Below, in pieces: positions 29,509 to 36,613 of a stretch of DNA of 36,613 nt. The DNA comes from Actinomycetota bacterium (GTDB lineage Bacteria > Actinomycetota > Thermoleophilia > Gaiellales > Gaiellaceae), in NCBI GenBank assembly GCA_005884945.1, contig VAYM01000126.1:1-36613 (forward strand), read 5' to 3'. Each line of letters starts with the position of its first letter. Positions within the stretch are counted from its first letter, which is position 1. A model generated the notes under the pieces. It was not told the origin of the DNA, made no database searches, and saw only the letters and a list, made by a program, of their open reading frames with translations. The position numbers were made by a program, and so were the translations under genes.

Positions 29509-31310
29509 GCCGGAGCGGGCGCCGCCTCGAAGCGGGCATCGGCGGTCTCTGCGGTGTGGGCGAGCCGTCCCGCCGGCAGCGACCACACCTTGATCGTCGC
29601 CTCGCGGCCCCGGACCTCCTGCTCGCCGGCGAAGACCAGATCGTTTGCGGGCCGCACGAGCGCGCCGCACGTCGACTCCGCGATGAACGCCGAGAAGCCG
29701 GAGCCTTTCGTCAGGCCCTCCAGCCGCGACGCGGTGTTGACGGTGTCACCCATCGCCGTGTACTCGAGCCGTCTTTCGGAGCCGACGTTCCCGGCGAGGA
29801 AGACGCCCGTGTTGATGCCGATGCCCATGCGGAACCCTTCGCCGTAGCCGCTCTCGCGGAACCACGCGTTGAAGCGCGGCAGTCGCTCCTCGAGGATCTC
29901 GCGCGCCGCGGCGAGCGCGCGATCGGCGTGGTCGTGCTGCTCGATCGGCGCTCCGAAGATCGCCATGAAACCGTCGCCGAGATACGAGATGAGCGTTCCG
30001 CCGTGTCCGAGGATCGCCTCCGTCAGCTCGCCGAGGTAGCGGTTCACGATCTCGACGACCTGCTCCGGCGGCAACGACTCCGCGAACTTCGTCGAGTCGC
30101 GCAGATCCGTGAACATGCACGTGCCGGTGACGCGGACGCCCCCGAGGCGCAGGTGCGCGTCCGTCTTCGTCAGCACCTGGTTCACGACCTGCTCGGGAAC
30201 GAAGCGCGAGAAGATGTCGCGCGTCCGCTGACGCTCGAACGCCTCGATCAGGTAGTGCGCGCCGAGCGCGCCGACGGACGACAGTGCGAGCGCGCCGAGC
30301 GGATAGACGACCTCCACGATCCGGCCGCGGTCGAAGAGCGCCTGCGCGCCGACCGCGAACACGGCACCACCCCCGAGCGCGGCGGCGATCGTCGGCAGCG
30401 GCCGCAGGCGCATCCCGACGAGCGCCGGCAGCAGTCCGAGCCCGAGGACGAACACGGCGTTCCACCACCAGGAGGCCGGCTGCAACGGAAAGCCGTCGAG
30501 CGCCGTCGCGATCGCGTTCGCCTGGATCTCCGGACCGGACATCGTCGGCGTCGTCGACGTCGGATGCACGTCGTGGAGCGCGAGCTCCGTCTGGCCGACG
30601 ACGACGATCTTGCCGCGGAAGAACGCAGGGTCGACCTTGCCGCGCAGCGCGTCGGAGTACGAGACGGTGGGAATCGTCGCCTCCGGCCCCGCGTAGTCGA
30701 TCCACGCCGTGCCCCCGCCGACTGCAGACCGGTGAAGCTGATGACCCCGGAAGCTTTCGGCCGCGGCGATCGCGAACCCGCGGACGCCGCCGATCTCGAA
30801 CGGGAGCCGACGGACGACGCCGCCGGGGTCTGCGGGAAAGAGCGTCATCCCCGCACGTGTGTGGAGGCTGCGCAGGTCCGCGCCGCCGAAGACGTTCGTC
30901 CGTCCGTCCTTCGCGAGGATCGCCGACAGCACGACGTTGCGGGCGCGAGCGACGCTTCGGATGAGCGCGTCGTCCTCGCTCGGGTCGGCGGACGGCTCCG
31001 TGAACAAGACGTCGAACGCGATCACCTTCGCGCCGTCACGACGGAGCCGGTCGATCAACCGCGCGTGCAGCGACCGGGGGAACGGCCACCGCATCCGCAT
31101 GTCGGCGAGCGTCTTGTCGTCGACGGCGACGAGAACGACGTGCCGCGAGGGCGCCTGCTTGCCACGGATGGCGAACCGCAGGTCGACGGAGTCGAGCTCC
31201 TGCCCCTGCAGGACGTGCACGCGGGCGGCGGCGAGCGCGAGCGCGCTCGCCGCCAGTCCCACGCCGAGGAACAGGATCGCCCTGAACCGGCGCCTGTCGC
31301 GCGTCCTCAA
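29505..31310 (-). CDS. CHASE2-domain adenylate/guanylate cyclase
   Basis: A 601-residue membrane sensor cyclase. A first helix (residues 12-30) is followed by an extracellular CHASE2 domain to about 280 (SVDLRFAIRG, VVLVAVDDKTLAD, VIAFDVLFTEPS, GKIVVVGQTELALHD), then three helices about 295-365 and a class III cyclase domain from about 400. Metal Asp residues are in CMFTDLRDSTKF and LGDGFMAIFGAP; YTAMGDTVNTASRLEG carries the base-pocket Asp and the transition-state Asn/Arg. The lysine usually found before the second GDG is replaced (LISYLGDG), so base choice is uncertain. The TTG start overlaps the FecR-protein stop (TTGA). Confidence 0.93.
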   Translation of the reverse strand: MRTRDRRRFRAILFLGVGLAASALALAAARVHVLQGQELDSVDLRFAIRGKQAPSRHVVLVAVDDKTLADMRMRWPFPRSLHARLIDRLRRDGAKVIAFDVLFTEPSADPSEDDALIRSVARARNVVLSAILAKDGRTNVFGGADLRSLHTRAGMTLFPADPGGVVRRLPFEIGGVRGFAIAAAESFRGHQLHRSAVGGGTAWIDYAGPEATIPTVSYSDALRGKVDPAFFRGKIVVVGQTELALHDVHPTSTTPTMSGPEIQANAIATALDGFPLQPASWWWNAVFVLGLGLLPALVGMRLRPLPTIAAALGGGAVFAVGAQALFDRGRIVEVVYPLGALALSSVGALGAHYLIEAFERQRTRDIFSRFVPEQVVNQVLTKTDAHLRLGGVRVTGTCMFTDLRDSTKFAESLPPEQVVEIVNRYLGELTEAILGHGGTLISYLGDGFMAIFGAPIEQHDHADRALAAAREILEERLPRFNAWFRESGYGEGFRMGIGINTGVFLAGNVGSERRLEYTAMGDTVNTASRLEGLTKGSGFSAFIAESTCGALVRPANDLVFAGEQEVRGREATIKVWSLPAGRLAHTAETADARFEAAPAPA

Positions 31311-33421
31311 TGCCCCGGCCTCGCGACGTAGCTCTGTCCGGCTCCGAGCTGGATCGTCTTGTGCTTCACGAGGTCACGAACGTCGACCACGCCTTCCTGG
31401 ACGTACGCACGCGTGCCGTCGCAGCGATCCTCCGTCAGCCACGTGGTGCCGTGAACGGTCGCTGCGATGAAGCGGCCTTTCGTGCGGAACTTGCCCTTGC
31501 CGCTGCCCCACAGGTGGCGCACGACCTTCTTCGAGCGCTTCGCCTTCCTCTTCGCCTTCTTCGGCGTCGTGTCGACGCTCGAGAACGTCCGCTTGGCGAC
31601 CGTGCACGACTTGAAGTCGCCCCGCGTCAGCTGCAGGAGGCTGACGCCGTTCGGAAGCTGCTTCGCGAGCAGGAACGTGCCTTCGTAGAAGTCCGCGTGG
31701 TACACGGTGCCGTCCGAGTCGACCGTCGTGAGCGTGACGCGACCGTCCGTCGTGTCGAACTCCGTTCCGAAGCCGACCTGCTCGGCGCTCGTGAGCGGGA
31801 CGAAGCTCGTCGTACCCGGAAGCCGCACGAGGACGTTGCCGGAGACCGGCGTCGCGTCGGCGTCCTGCTGGAAGAGCGGCGGTGCGACCGGCGGCGCTCC
31901 CTGTGTAATCGGCGGCGCGCCCTGCTGGGGCGGATTGCTCGGCGGCGGCGCAGTCGGCCCCGAGCCGCTCGTGGACGGCACCGGCGGCGGGTCGACGACC
32001 ATGATCTGCGGGTTGCTCGTCGAGTCGAGCGTGTCGGGCGCGTCGACGCCGCCGGAAGCGCTCGCGTCGTAGGCGCCGAGCGTCGCCGGGACGCGGACGC
32101 CGAAGTGGAACGACTTGCTCTCGCCGCCCGCGAGCTGAACCGGATCGTTCCAGGCGAGAGACAGCCCTTCGCCTTGCTCGATCGACGGATCGCTCGTGAT
32201 CGTCCCCTTCGTCGAGCCCGACCGGTACGAGAAACCGATCGGGAGCAGCACGCGCACGTACGAGACCGTTGCAGGGGTCGGATTCGTGTTCTTCAGCGTC
32301 ACGGTGTAGCCCGTGCTCGCGCCGGCCGCGACCTGCGGCGCATTCGCGGAGAGCTCGAGGGTCACGGGTGCGAGGTGAACGTTCGTCACCGTGCAGGTCC
32401 TCTGCTCGCCCGGCACGACCGTGCCCTCGCACCCGGCGGACAGCGACGTGCGGTAGCCGTACGCCGTCTCCTGACTCACGGCGTAGTCGCCCGCGTCGAG
32501 GCTCACGTCCGTCCCTTCGCCGTCCCCGCTGAACTCGGCCGGGTCGGGCGTCCCGCCCTTGACGGCAAGCGAGAAGTCGGACGGGCCGGCGTCGCCGCCG
32601 TTCGCGTTGTCGACCTGCTCGATCACCCTCAGGTGCGCGCGCTGGTCGTCGAGCGTGACGGTGCACGTCTTCTGGTCGCCCGCAGCCATGGACCCGGAGC
32701 AGTCGTCCGAGTAGCTCACGTCGTATCCAGACGGTCCGTCTTCGAGCGACACCTTGTAGTCGGCTGCGTCGAGCGAGACCGACGTGCCGTCCTCGTTGCC
32801 CGGGAAGGACGAGGGATCTGCGTTCACGCCGTCGACCACGAAGTCGAAGTCGCCCGCCTTCGCGGTCCCGCCGTTGTCGTCCACGACATGCGAGACGACG
32901 TTCAGCGTTGCGCGCGGCGTCGCACGATCGACGATCGTCGTCGACTCGTTCGCGTTGTCGTTGTCGGGATTCGAGTCGGCCGTTTGCGACGCCACGGACG
33001 CGTCGGCGAGCACCAGCCCCGTCGTCGTCCCGTACACGTAGAGCACGAGCTGCGCCTTCGCGCCGCTCGCGAGATCGCCGAGCAGGCACGTCGTTCCGTC
33101 GCAGCGCGCGCCGGAGACGCCCTTGAGCCCGAGCCCGCCGGAGAGCCCGTAGTGCAGAACGGCCCCCGTCGCCGCGTCCGGTCCGTCGTTCGTGACCGTG
33201 ATCGTGTACTCGAAGCCCGTCCCGATCACGGCCGGGTCGGACGAGTCCAACATCGACACGCCGAGATCCGCGCTCGGCGAACCCACCACCACCGCCGGCG
33301 ACAGCGCCGCCCCGAACCCCGCCGTGCCCGACGAGACTCCGAACACGAGCGCCGCCCCCAACGTGCACACGAGCGCCGCTGCCCTCGCAACGCGCCCCCA
33401 AGCTTTCCGGTCCACCTTCAT
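31307..33421 (-). CDS. Exported DUF11 / FecR-domain surface protein
   Basis: A 704-residue exported protein. After the signal segment (AAALVCTLGAALVFGVSSG) come a DUF11 domain (about 50-165), two prealbumin-like repeats of about 86 residues (172-257 and 262-347), a second DUF11 domain (about 352-480), a Pro-rich linker (APPPSNPPQQGAPPITQ) and a FecR-like domain (about 535-704) with a Lys/Arg-rich insert (KKAKRKAKRSKK). FecR domains sense or relay envelope signals. The gene overlaps the CHASE2 cyclase by 4 nt, an association of FecR proteins and CHASE2 cyclases I recall from other bacteria, so it probably signals to the cyclase. Confidence 0.85.
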   Translation of the reverse strand: MKVDRKAWGRVARAAALVCTLGAALVFGVSSGTAGFGAALSPAVVVGSPSADLGVSMLDSSDPAVIGTGFEYTITVTNDGPDAATGAVLHYGLSGGLGLKGVSGARCDGTTCLLGDLASGAKAQLVLYVYGTTTGLVLADASVASQTADSNPDNDNANESTTIVDRATPRATLNVVSHVVDDNGGTAKAGDFDFVVDGVNADPSSFPGNEDGTSVSLDAADYKVSLEDGPSGYDVSYSDDCSGSMAAGDQKTCTVTLDDQRAHLRVIEQVDNANGGDAGPSDFSLAVKGGTPDPAEFSGDGEGTDVSLDAGDYAVSQETAYGYRTSLSAGCEGTVVPGEQRTCTVTNVHLAPVTLELSANAPQVAAGASTGYTVTLKNTNPTPATVSYVRVLLPIGFSYRSGSTKGTITSDPSIEQGEGLSLAWNDPVQLAGGESKSFHFGVRVPATLGAYDASASGGVDAPDTLDSTSNPQIMVVDPPPVPSTSGSGPTAPPPSNPPQQGAPPITQGAPPVAPPLFQQDADATPVSGNVLVRLPGTTSFVPLTSAEQVGFGTEFDTTDGRVTLTTVDSDGTVYHADFYEGTFLLAKQLPNGVSLLQLTRGDFKSCTVAKRTFSSVDTTPKKAKRKAKRSKKVVRHLWGSGKGKFRTKGRFIAATVHGTTWLTEDRCDGTRAYVQEGVVDVRDLVKHKTIQLGAGQSYVARPGH
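32381..32908 (-). repeat. Two tandem prealbumin-like repeats inside the surface protein
   Basis: Coding repeats of about 86 codons. Both contain D-N-x-N/G-G-D/T, a D-F-x-F/L-x-V core, DGTSVSLDA or EGTDVSLDA, then DY-x-V-S and a Cys-bounded loop ending KTCTVT or RTCTVT. The pattern resembles cell-surface Cna-B/SpaA-type stalk repeats. Confidence 0.65.
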
Positions 33422-33489
33422 GTCCCCGTCTCCCTCCTTCGCGTTCCCACCCTCGGTCGCGAGACGTGGAGAAAGCCGGCGATCTTCCG

Positions 33490-33495
33490 TAATGT
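33490..33495 (+). promoter_or_regulatory. Candidate -10 element of the mini-membrane-protein operon
   Basis: TAATGT fits TAnnnT, about 24 nt before the ATG at 33520, which has GAGGAGGT as its ribosome site. No convincing -35 box. Confidence 0.3.
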
Positions 33496-33519
33496 CGTGG
33501 TGCTGACAGAGGAGGTGTG

Positions 33520-33870
33520 ATGGCCGTCAAAGACCTGCTCGTCCGTGACACGCAGGCACCGCCGGCGGGCGCAGAGCCGCCGGTTGTTCCGGTCCGGCCC
33601 TTACCGGCTCAAACCGCGCGACCCGAGGCGCCGCTGACGGGCCGTGAGAAGTGGGGCTACGTCTTCTGGGGCTCGCTGGCGGCGGCGATTCTCGTGACCG
33701 AGGCGATCGCCGCGTTCTGGAGCGACTTCCCCGTCCCGACGATCTCGGGCACGACAGGCCACCTCGAGCACGAGCACCATTGGGTGAAGCTCATCGTGCT
33801 CGGCGGGATCGTCCTGCTCGGGACGCGGATCATCTTCTACCCGTGGCCGTACCGCCGGCTCGACGACTAG
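33520..33870 (+). CDS. Small membrane protein, 'YPWP' family, copy 1
   Basis: A 116-residue protein with two helices (GYVFWGSLAAAILVTEAIAAF and VKLIVLGGIVLLGTRIIFY) and an N-terminal Pro-rich cytosolic stretch. Between the helices is a His-rich loop, HLEHEHHWV. The C-terminus is FYPWPYRRLDD. GAGGAGGT stands just before the ATG. It is paralogous to the next gene (GYVFWG, ending FYPWP), which follows after 8 nt. Function unknown; the His cluster might bind metal. Confidence 0.7.
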   Translation: MAVKDLLVRDTQAPPAGAEPPVVPVRPLPAQTARPEAPLTGREKWGYVFWGSLAAAILVTEAIAAFWSDFPVPTISGTTGHLEHEHHWVKLIVLGGIVLLGTRIIFYPWPYRRLDD

Positions 33871-33878
33871 GAGGCGAG

Positions 33879-34100
33879 ATGACGAAGCTGGAGGTCGGCT
33901 ACATCGTCTGGGGCCTGTTCGCGGTCGCCGTGATCGTCCCGGAGGTGCTCGCGTACTTCGGGAAGAGCTTCGTGCCGTTTCCCGGCGTTGCGCGCACCGC
34001 GTACAACCTGGAGCTGAGGCGGCCGTTGGCCGCGGTCGTGATCCTCGCCGGGCTCACGATCCTGACGGTGCACCTCGTGCTGTATCCCTGGCCCGACTGA
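33879..34100 (+). CDS. Small membrane protein, 'YPWP' family, copy 2
   Basis: A 73-residue protein with two helices (GYIVWGLFAVAVIVPEVLAYF and PLAAVVILAGLTILTVHLVLY). It aligns with the upstream gene through GYIVWG, the PEVLAYF helix end, a PFPG turn and a YPWPD terminus, but has no N-terminal extension or His cluster. AGGAGG is 4 nt upstream of the ATG. Function unknown; likely a partner of copy 1. Confidence 0.7.
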   Translation: MTKLEVGYIVWGLFAVAVIVPEVLAYFGKSFVPFPGVARTAYNLELRRPLAAVVILAGLTILTVHLVLYPWPD

Positions 34101-34112
34101 AAAGGAGTAGCA

Positions 34113-34382
34113 ATGCCGCACTGGGATGGGATCATCGAAACGTCGTCCCCCCGGATACTCGAAGCCTGCAACGGCAAGCCGCTCGCCGTTCGCGAGCAGA
34201 TCATGGCTCTGACGCCCGAGGGGGTGAGCGTGCGCGCGATCAGCTGGGAGGCGGGCAAGGACGTCGCGCGCGTGCGCGTCGAAGGACCGAACGCGAAGGC
34301 GTTCCTCGACAAGCTCGAGGCACGAGACGTCGTCCAGCTCGTGAATGCTCACGAGCGGGAGGCCGAGAAGGACGGCGGCTAG
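34113..34382 (+). CDS. Small soluble protein in the YPWP operon
   Basis: An 89-residue acidic/basic mixed alpha/beta protein (PHWDGIIETSSPRILEACNG, VRAISWEAGKDVARVRV, AFLDKLEARDVVQLV). Strong ribosome site AAGGAGT. It follows copy 2 after 12 nt and is probably co-transcribed. No signal peptide or membrane segment. The family is not recognised. Its TAG stop is shared antiparallel with the convergent ATPase-TPR gene (CTAG). Confidence 0.65.
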   Translation: MPHWDGIIETSSPRILEACNGKPLAVREQIMALTPEGVSVRAISWEAGKDVARVRVEGPNAKAFLDKLEARDVVQLVNAHEREAEKDGG

Positions 34383-36613
34383 CGCTCGACCGCGGCGCTG
34401 AGCGGAACAACAGCCTCCGCGCGTCGTGCGTATGACGCGGCGCCGACTCGGCGGAAAAGCTCGAGCGCGCGGTCGAGGTGCTCCTCGGCCCGCGCTCGGC
34501 GCCCGTCGGCATACCCTGCACGTGCGGCGTCGACGCGGATGTACGCATCTTCCGGCAGCGCGCCGATCTGCGCGCACAGATCGGCGGCGCGCTCGAACTC
34601 GTCCGCGACGTAGGCGATCGCGGCGTCGAGCCAGCGCGTCGTCGGCGCGCGCTCCGCAGCGGTCGCAAGCTCCTCCCCGCGGCCGAGCGCGGCGAGCACG
34701 ATCGCGACGTCGATCGCCCAGAACGACGGGAAGGACGGCTGCGCGCGCAGAAGCTGGAGGAGCTCGTCGACACACGCGGCCGCTTCCTCTTCCCGGTCGG
34801 TCGCGATCAGCGTTCGCGCGGCGAAGGCGAGCGCCGGGTACAGGTTCTGCGGGTCGCCGGCGTGGCGGCTGAAGGTGCGCGCGCGGTCGGCGTCCGCGCT
34901 CGCCTGGTCGAGGTCTCCGCGGGCGAGCGCGATCCAGCCGCGGACGAGGCACCCGTCGAGCTCCGGGCGCCGCGACGCTCCGCGCTCGGCCCGCGCGATC
35001 AGCTGCTCCGCGAGCGCAAGAGCCGCGTCCCAGTCGGCCGACCAGTAGTGCTGGTACACGCGCTCCGCGTCGAAGTACTCCGCCCACGCAGCGTCGCCGA
35101 ACCGTTCCGCGAGTCGCTGGCCCTGCGCGTGCAGGTCGGCCGCGCGCGCGAGGTCGCCGAGGTTGGCGACGATGCTGCCGAGGTTGAAGTAGCCGCGGAT
35201 GCTCTCGGGCGAGTTCGCCTCCTCGGCGATCTCGATGCTTCGCTCGAGATCGCCGAGACCGCCGCGGTCGCCGGTCGTCGCGCGTGCCACGCCGATTCTG
35301 TTGAGCGCGTCCGCTCGCAGGTCGTCGAGCCCGAGCTCCTCGGCGATCGCCATCGCCGCACGCGCCGCTTCGAGCGCCGGCTCTGGCTCGTCGGCCCGGA
35401 TCCGGAAGCCGGCGAGTGTCGTCAGCGCGTACGCCTTCGAGTACGAGGGCGGTCGCTCGGCGACCATCGCCACCGCTTCGTCCAACGCCGCGAGCGCCTG
35501 CCCGCGTCGACCCCGTCGCCAGAGCAGCTCGCCGAGGATGACGTCGCACTCCGCCGCGCGCTCGGCGTTTCCCGCGAGCAGCATCGAGTCGCGCGCCTGT
35601 GCGAGGACGTCCTCGTTGGGAGTCGAGCTGCGCGACAGCGCCTTGCCGTAGCAGAAGAGGAGCTCGGGCCGCTCGTCGTCGTCCGGCGACAGCTCGAGCG
35701 CGCCGCCGAAGAATCGCGCGGAGGCCGCGTACGCGTTCAATGCGAGCGCGTGCTGCCCGGCGCGCGTCAGCGCCGTCCGCGCCGGCTCGGCGAACGAAGC
35801 GACGTCGCCGTCGACCGTCCGCGCATACTCGAGCGCGGCGAGGTAGTGGCGTGCGGCCGTTTCCGCGTGATCGTCCGGACGTGCGAGCGAGTCGACCCAG
35901 CGTGCGGCGAGCAGGTGCATCTGCGCGCGGCGCGCACGCGGAATCTGTCCGTAGGCGATCTCGCGCACGAGCGCGTGGCGAAACGCGAGCTCGGGCTCGC
36001 CGTCGACGGCGGACGCTCGTTGCGGCCGAAACAGCTCGCGCCGGTCGAGGCCCTGGAGGATTCGTACGACTTCCTCCCGCTCGGTCGAGATGACGTCGGC
36101 GAGCGCACCGGGCCAGAACGTCCGGCCGACGACGGCCGCGGCCTGCACGAGGGCCTTCTCCTCGGGAGCAAGAGCGTCGAGACGCGAAGCGATGATTCCC
36201 TGCACCGAGTCGGGCGGCGGCAGCTCGTTCTCGCGCAGCGTCCAACCTTGCGGCTCGCGGACGAGCAGCCCGCGATCGGCGAGCATGCGCACGAACTCTT
36301 CGGCGTACAGGGGGTTCCCGTCCGCGTGCGCGAGCAGCGTGTCGCGCAGCTGCTCCGGAACCGCGGACTCACTCAACAGCAGCGACAGAAGCTCCGTCGT
36401 CTCGTCGCGCGTGAGCGGCGGCAGCGTCATCGTCAGCGCGTTCGCGTAGCCGCCCCAGGTCGACCGACGTTCCTTCAGCTCCGGCCGTGCGGTGCAGAGA
36501 AGGAGCAGGGCCGCGTCACGGCTCCAGTCGGCGACGTGCTCGATGAAGTCGAGCAGCCCCTCGTCTCCCCAGTGGAGATCCTCGAACAGCAAGACGAGCG
36601 GTGCGCGCTCCGA
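34379..36613 (-). CDS. Large AAA-type ATPase with TPR repeats (regulator), partial
   Basis: The 3' 744 codons of a gene whose start lies beyond the window. It opens in the ATPase domain with Walker B (PLVLLFEDLHWGDEGLLDFI), then HADGNPLYAEEFVRML and a winged-helix-like part, typical of large STAND-like ATPases found behind adenylate cyclase or LuxR domains. From about residue 230 the protein is a long array of TPR-like helical repeats (AARFFGGALELSPD, AYALTTLAGFRIRADEPEPALEA and so on). Walker A and any N-terminal effector domain are outside. It is probably a cytosolic signal-integrating regulator; no DNA-binding domain is seen at its C-terminus. Confidence 0.8.
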   Translation of the reverse strand, partial: SERAPLVLLFEDLHWGDEGLLDFIEHVADWSRDAALLLLCTARPELKERRSTWGGYANALTMTLPPLTRDETTELLSLLLSESAVPEQLRDTLLAHADGNPLYAEEFVRMLADRGLLVREPQGWTLRENELPPPDSVQGIIASRLDALAPEEKALVQAAAVVGRTFWPGALADVISTEREEVVRILQGLDRRELFRPQRASAVDGEPELAFRHALVREIAYGQIPRARRAQMHLLAARWVDSLARPDDHAETAARHYLAALEYARTVDGDVASFAEPARTALTRAGQHALALNAYAASARFFGGALELSPDDDERPELLFCYGKALSRSSTPNEDVLAQARDSMLLAGNAERAAECDVILGELLWRRGRRGQALAALDEAVAMVAERPPSYSKAYALTTLAGFRIRADEPEPALEAARAAMAIAEELGLDDLRADALNRIGVARATTGDRGGLGDLERSIEIAEEANSPESIRGYFNLGSIVANLGDLARAADLHAQGQRLAERFGDAAWAEYFDAERVYQHYWSADWDAALALAEQLIARAERGASRRPELDGCLVRGWIALARGDLDQASADADRARTFSRHAGDPQNLYPALAFAARTLIATDREEEAAACVDELLQLLRAQPSFPSFWAIDVAIVLAALGRGEELATAAERAPTTRWLDAAIAYVADEFERAADLCAQIGALPEDAYIRVDAARAGYADGRRARAEEHLDRALELFRRVGAASYARRAEAVVPLSAAVER

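Noticed and set aside
29466-31331. A 621-codon plus-strand ORF opposite the CHASE2 cyclase
   Set aside because: Its text is Arg/Asp/Val-rich antisense composition typical of GC-rich genes, while the minus frame has clear CHASE2 and cyclase motifs.
31310-33520. A 736-codon plus-strand ORF opposite the DUF11/FecR gene
   Set aside because: Antisense shadow with low-complexity R/V/D/H text and no recognisable domain; the minus frame has a signal peptide and domains.
1-36613. tRNA, rRNA, CRISPR array or insertion sequence
   Set aside because: No cloverleaf, conserved rRNA text, regularly spaced repeats or transposase was seen; the only mobile unit is the intein.

Overview
The window is high-GC, gene-dense bacterial chromosome with strong G/C third-position codon bias, frequent GTG/TTG starts and many 1-4 nt gene overlaps. 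A complete hopanoid operon (hpnC-hpnD-hpnE-shc-hpnH-hpnG), an actinobacterial-type citrate synthase 2, a FolE2/MptA-type GTP cyclohydrolase, ThyX and promoter-like boxes set directly at start codons suggest an actinobacterium, possibly a deep lineage such as Thermoleophilia. The taxon is inference. No rRNA, tRNA, IS element or CRISPR array was seen.

Layout. 1-3.9 kb: ankyrin-protein tail, a degenerate histidine kinase with a small partner, folE2, plsY, and a divergent superoxide dismutase pair of which one copy has lost the segment carrying two metal ligands. 3.9-6.2 kb: a disrupted secreted cupredoxin-like gene divergent from an ECF sigma/anti-sigma pair. 6.2-8.3 kb: thyX split by a 410-residue HNH intein, plus a small ORF. 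8.3-9.9 kb: a DUF72 gene and a secreted protein of unknown role. 9.9-14.3 kb: an overlapping SDR / ornithine-cyclodeaminase-like / citrate synthase operon with a kynureninase-like gene downstream. 14.3-18.0 kb: a secreted lytic transglycosylase, then a four-gene membrane cluster ending in a CopC-CopD fusion, one gene of which is frameshifted. 18.1-25.6 kb: eight overlapping genes that make and extend hopanoids: FPP to squalene (HpnC, HpnD, HpnE), cyclisation (Shc), adenosyl-hopane formation and processing (HpnH, HpnG), then IspH (isoprenoid precursor supply) and a YjbQ-family protein. 25.7-29.5 kb: a STAS anti-sigma antagonist, a DUF1326 / HisC-like / MFS operon and a coiled-coil protein. 29.5-33.4 kb: a DUF11/FecR surface protein coupled to a CHASE2 nucleotide cyclase. 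33.5-36.6 kb: two paralogous mini membrane proteins, a small soluble protein, and the 3' part of a large ATPase-TPR regulator cut by the window end.

The most notable signals are the ThyX intein; three separate genes (SOD, cupredoxin, four-helix membrane protein) that each appear to have lost an internal segment within about 13 kb; the ispH- and yjbQ-containing hopanoid operon; the FecR-CHASE2 signalling pair; and a tandem pair of small 'YPWP' membrane proteins. All functions are inferred from motifs recognised by eye; no database search was run.
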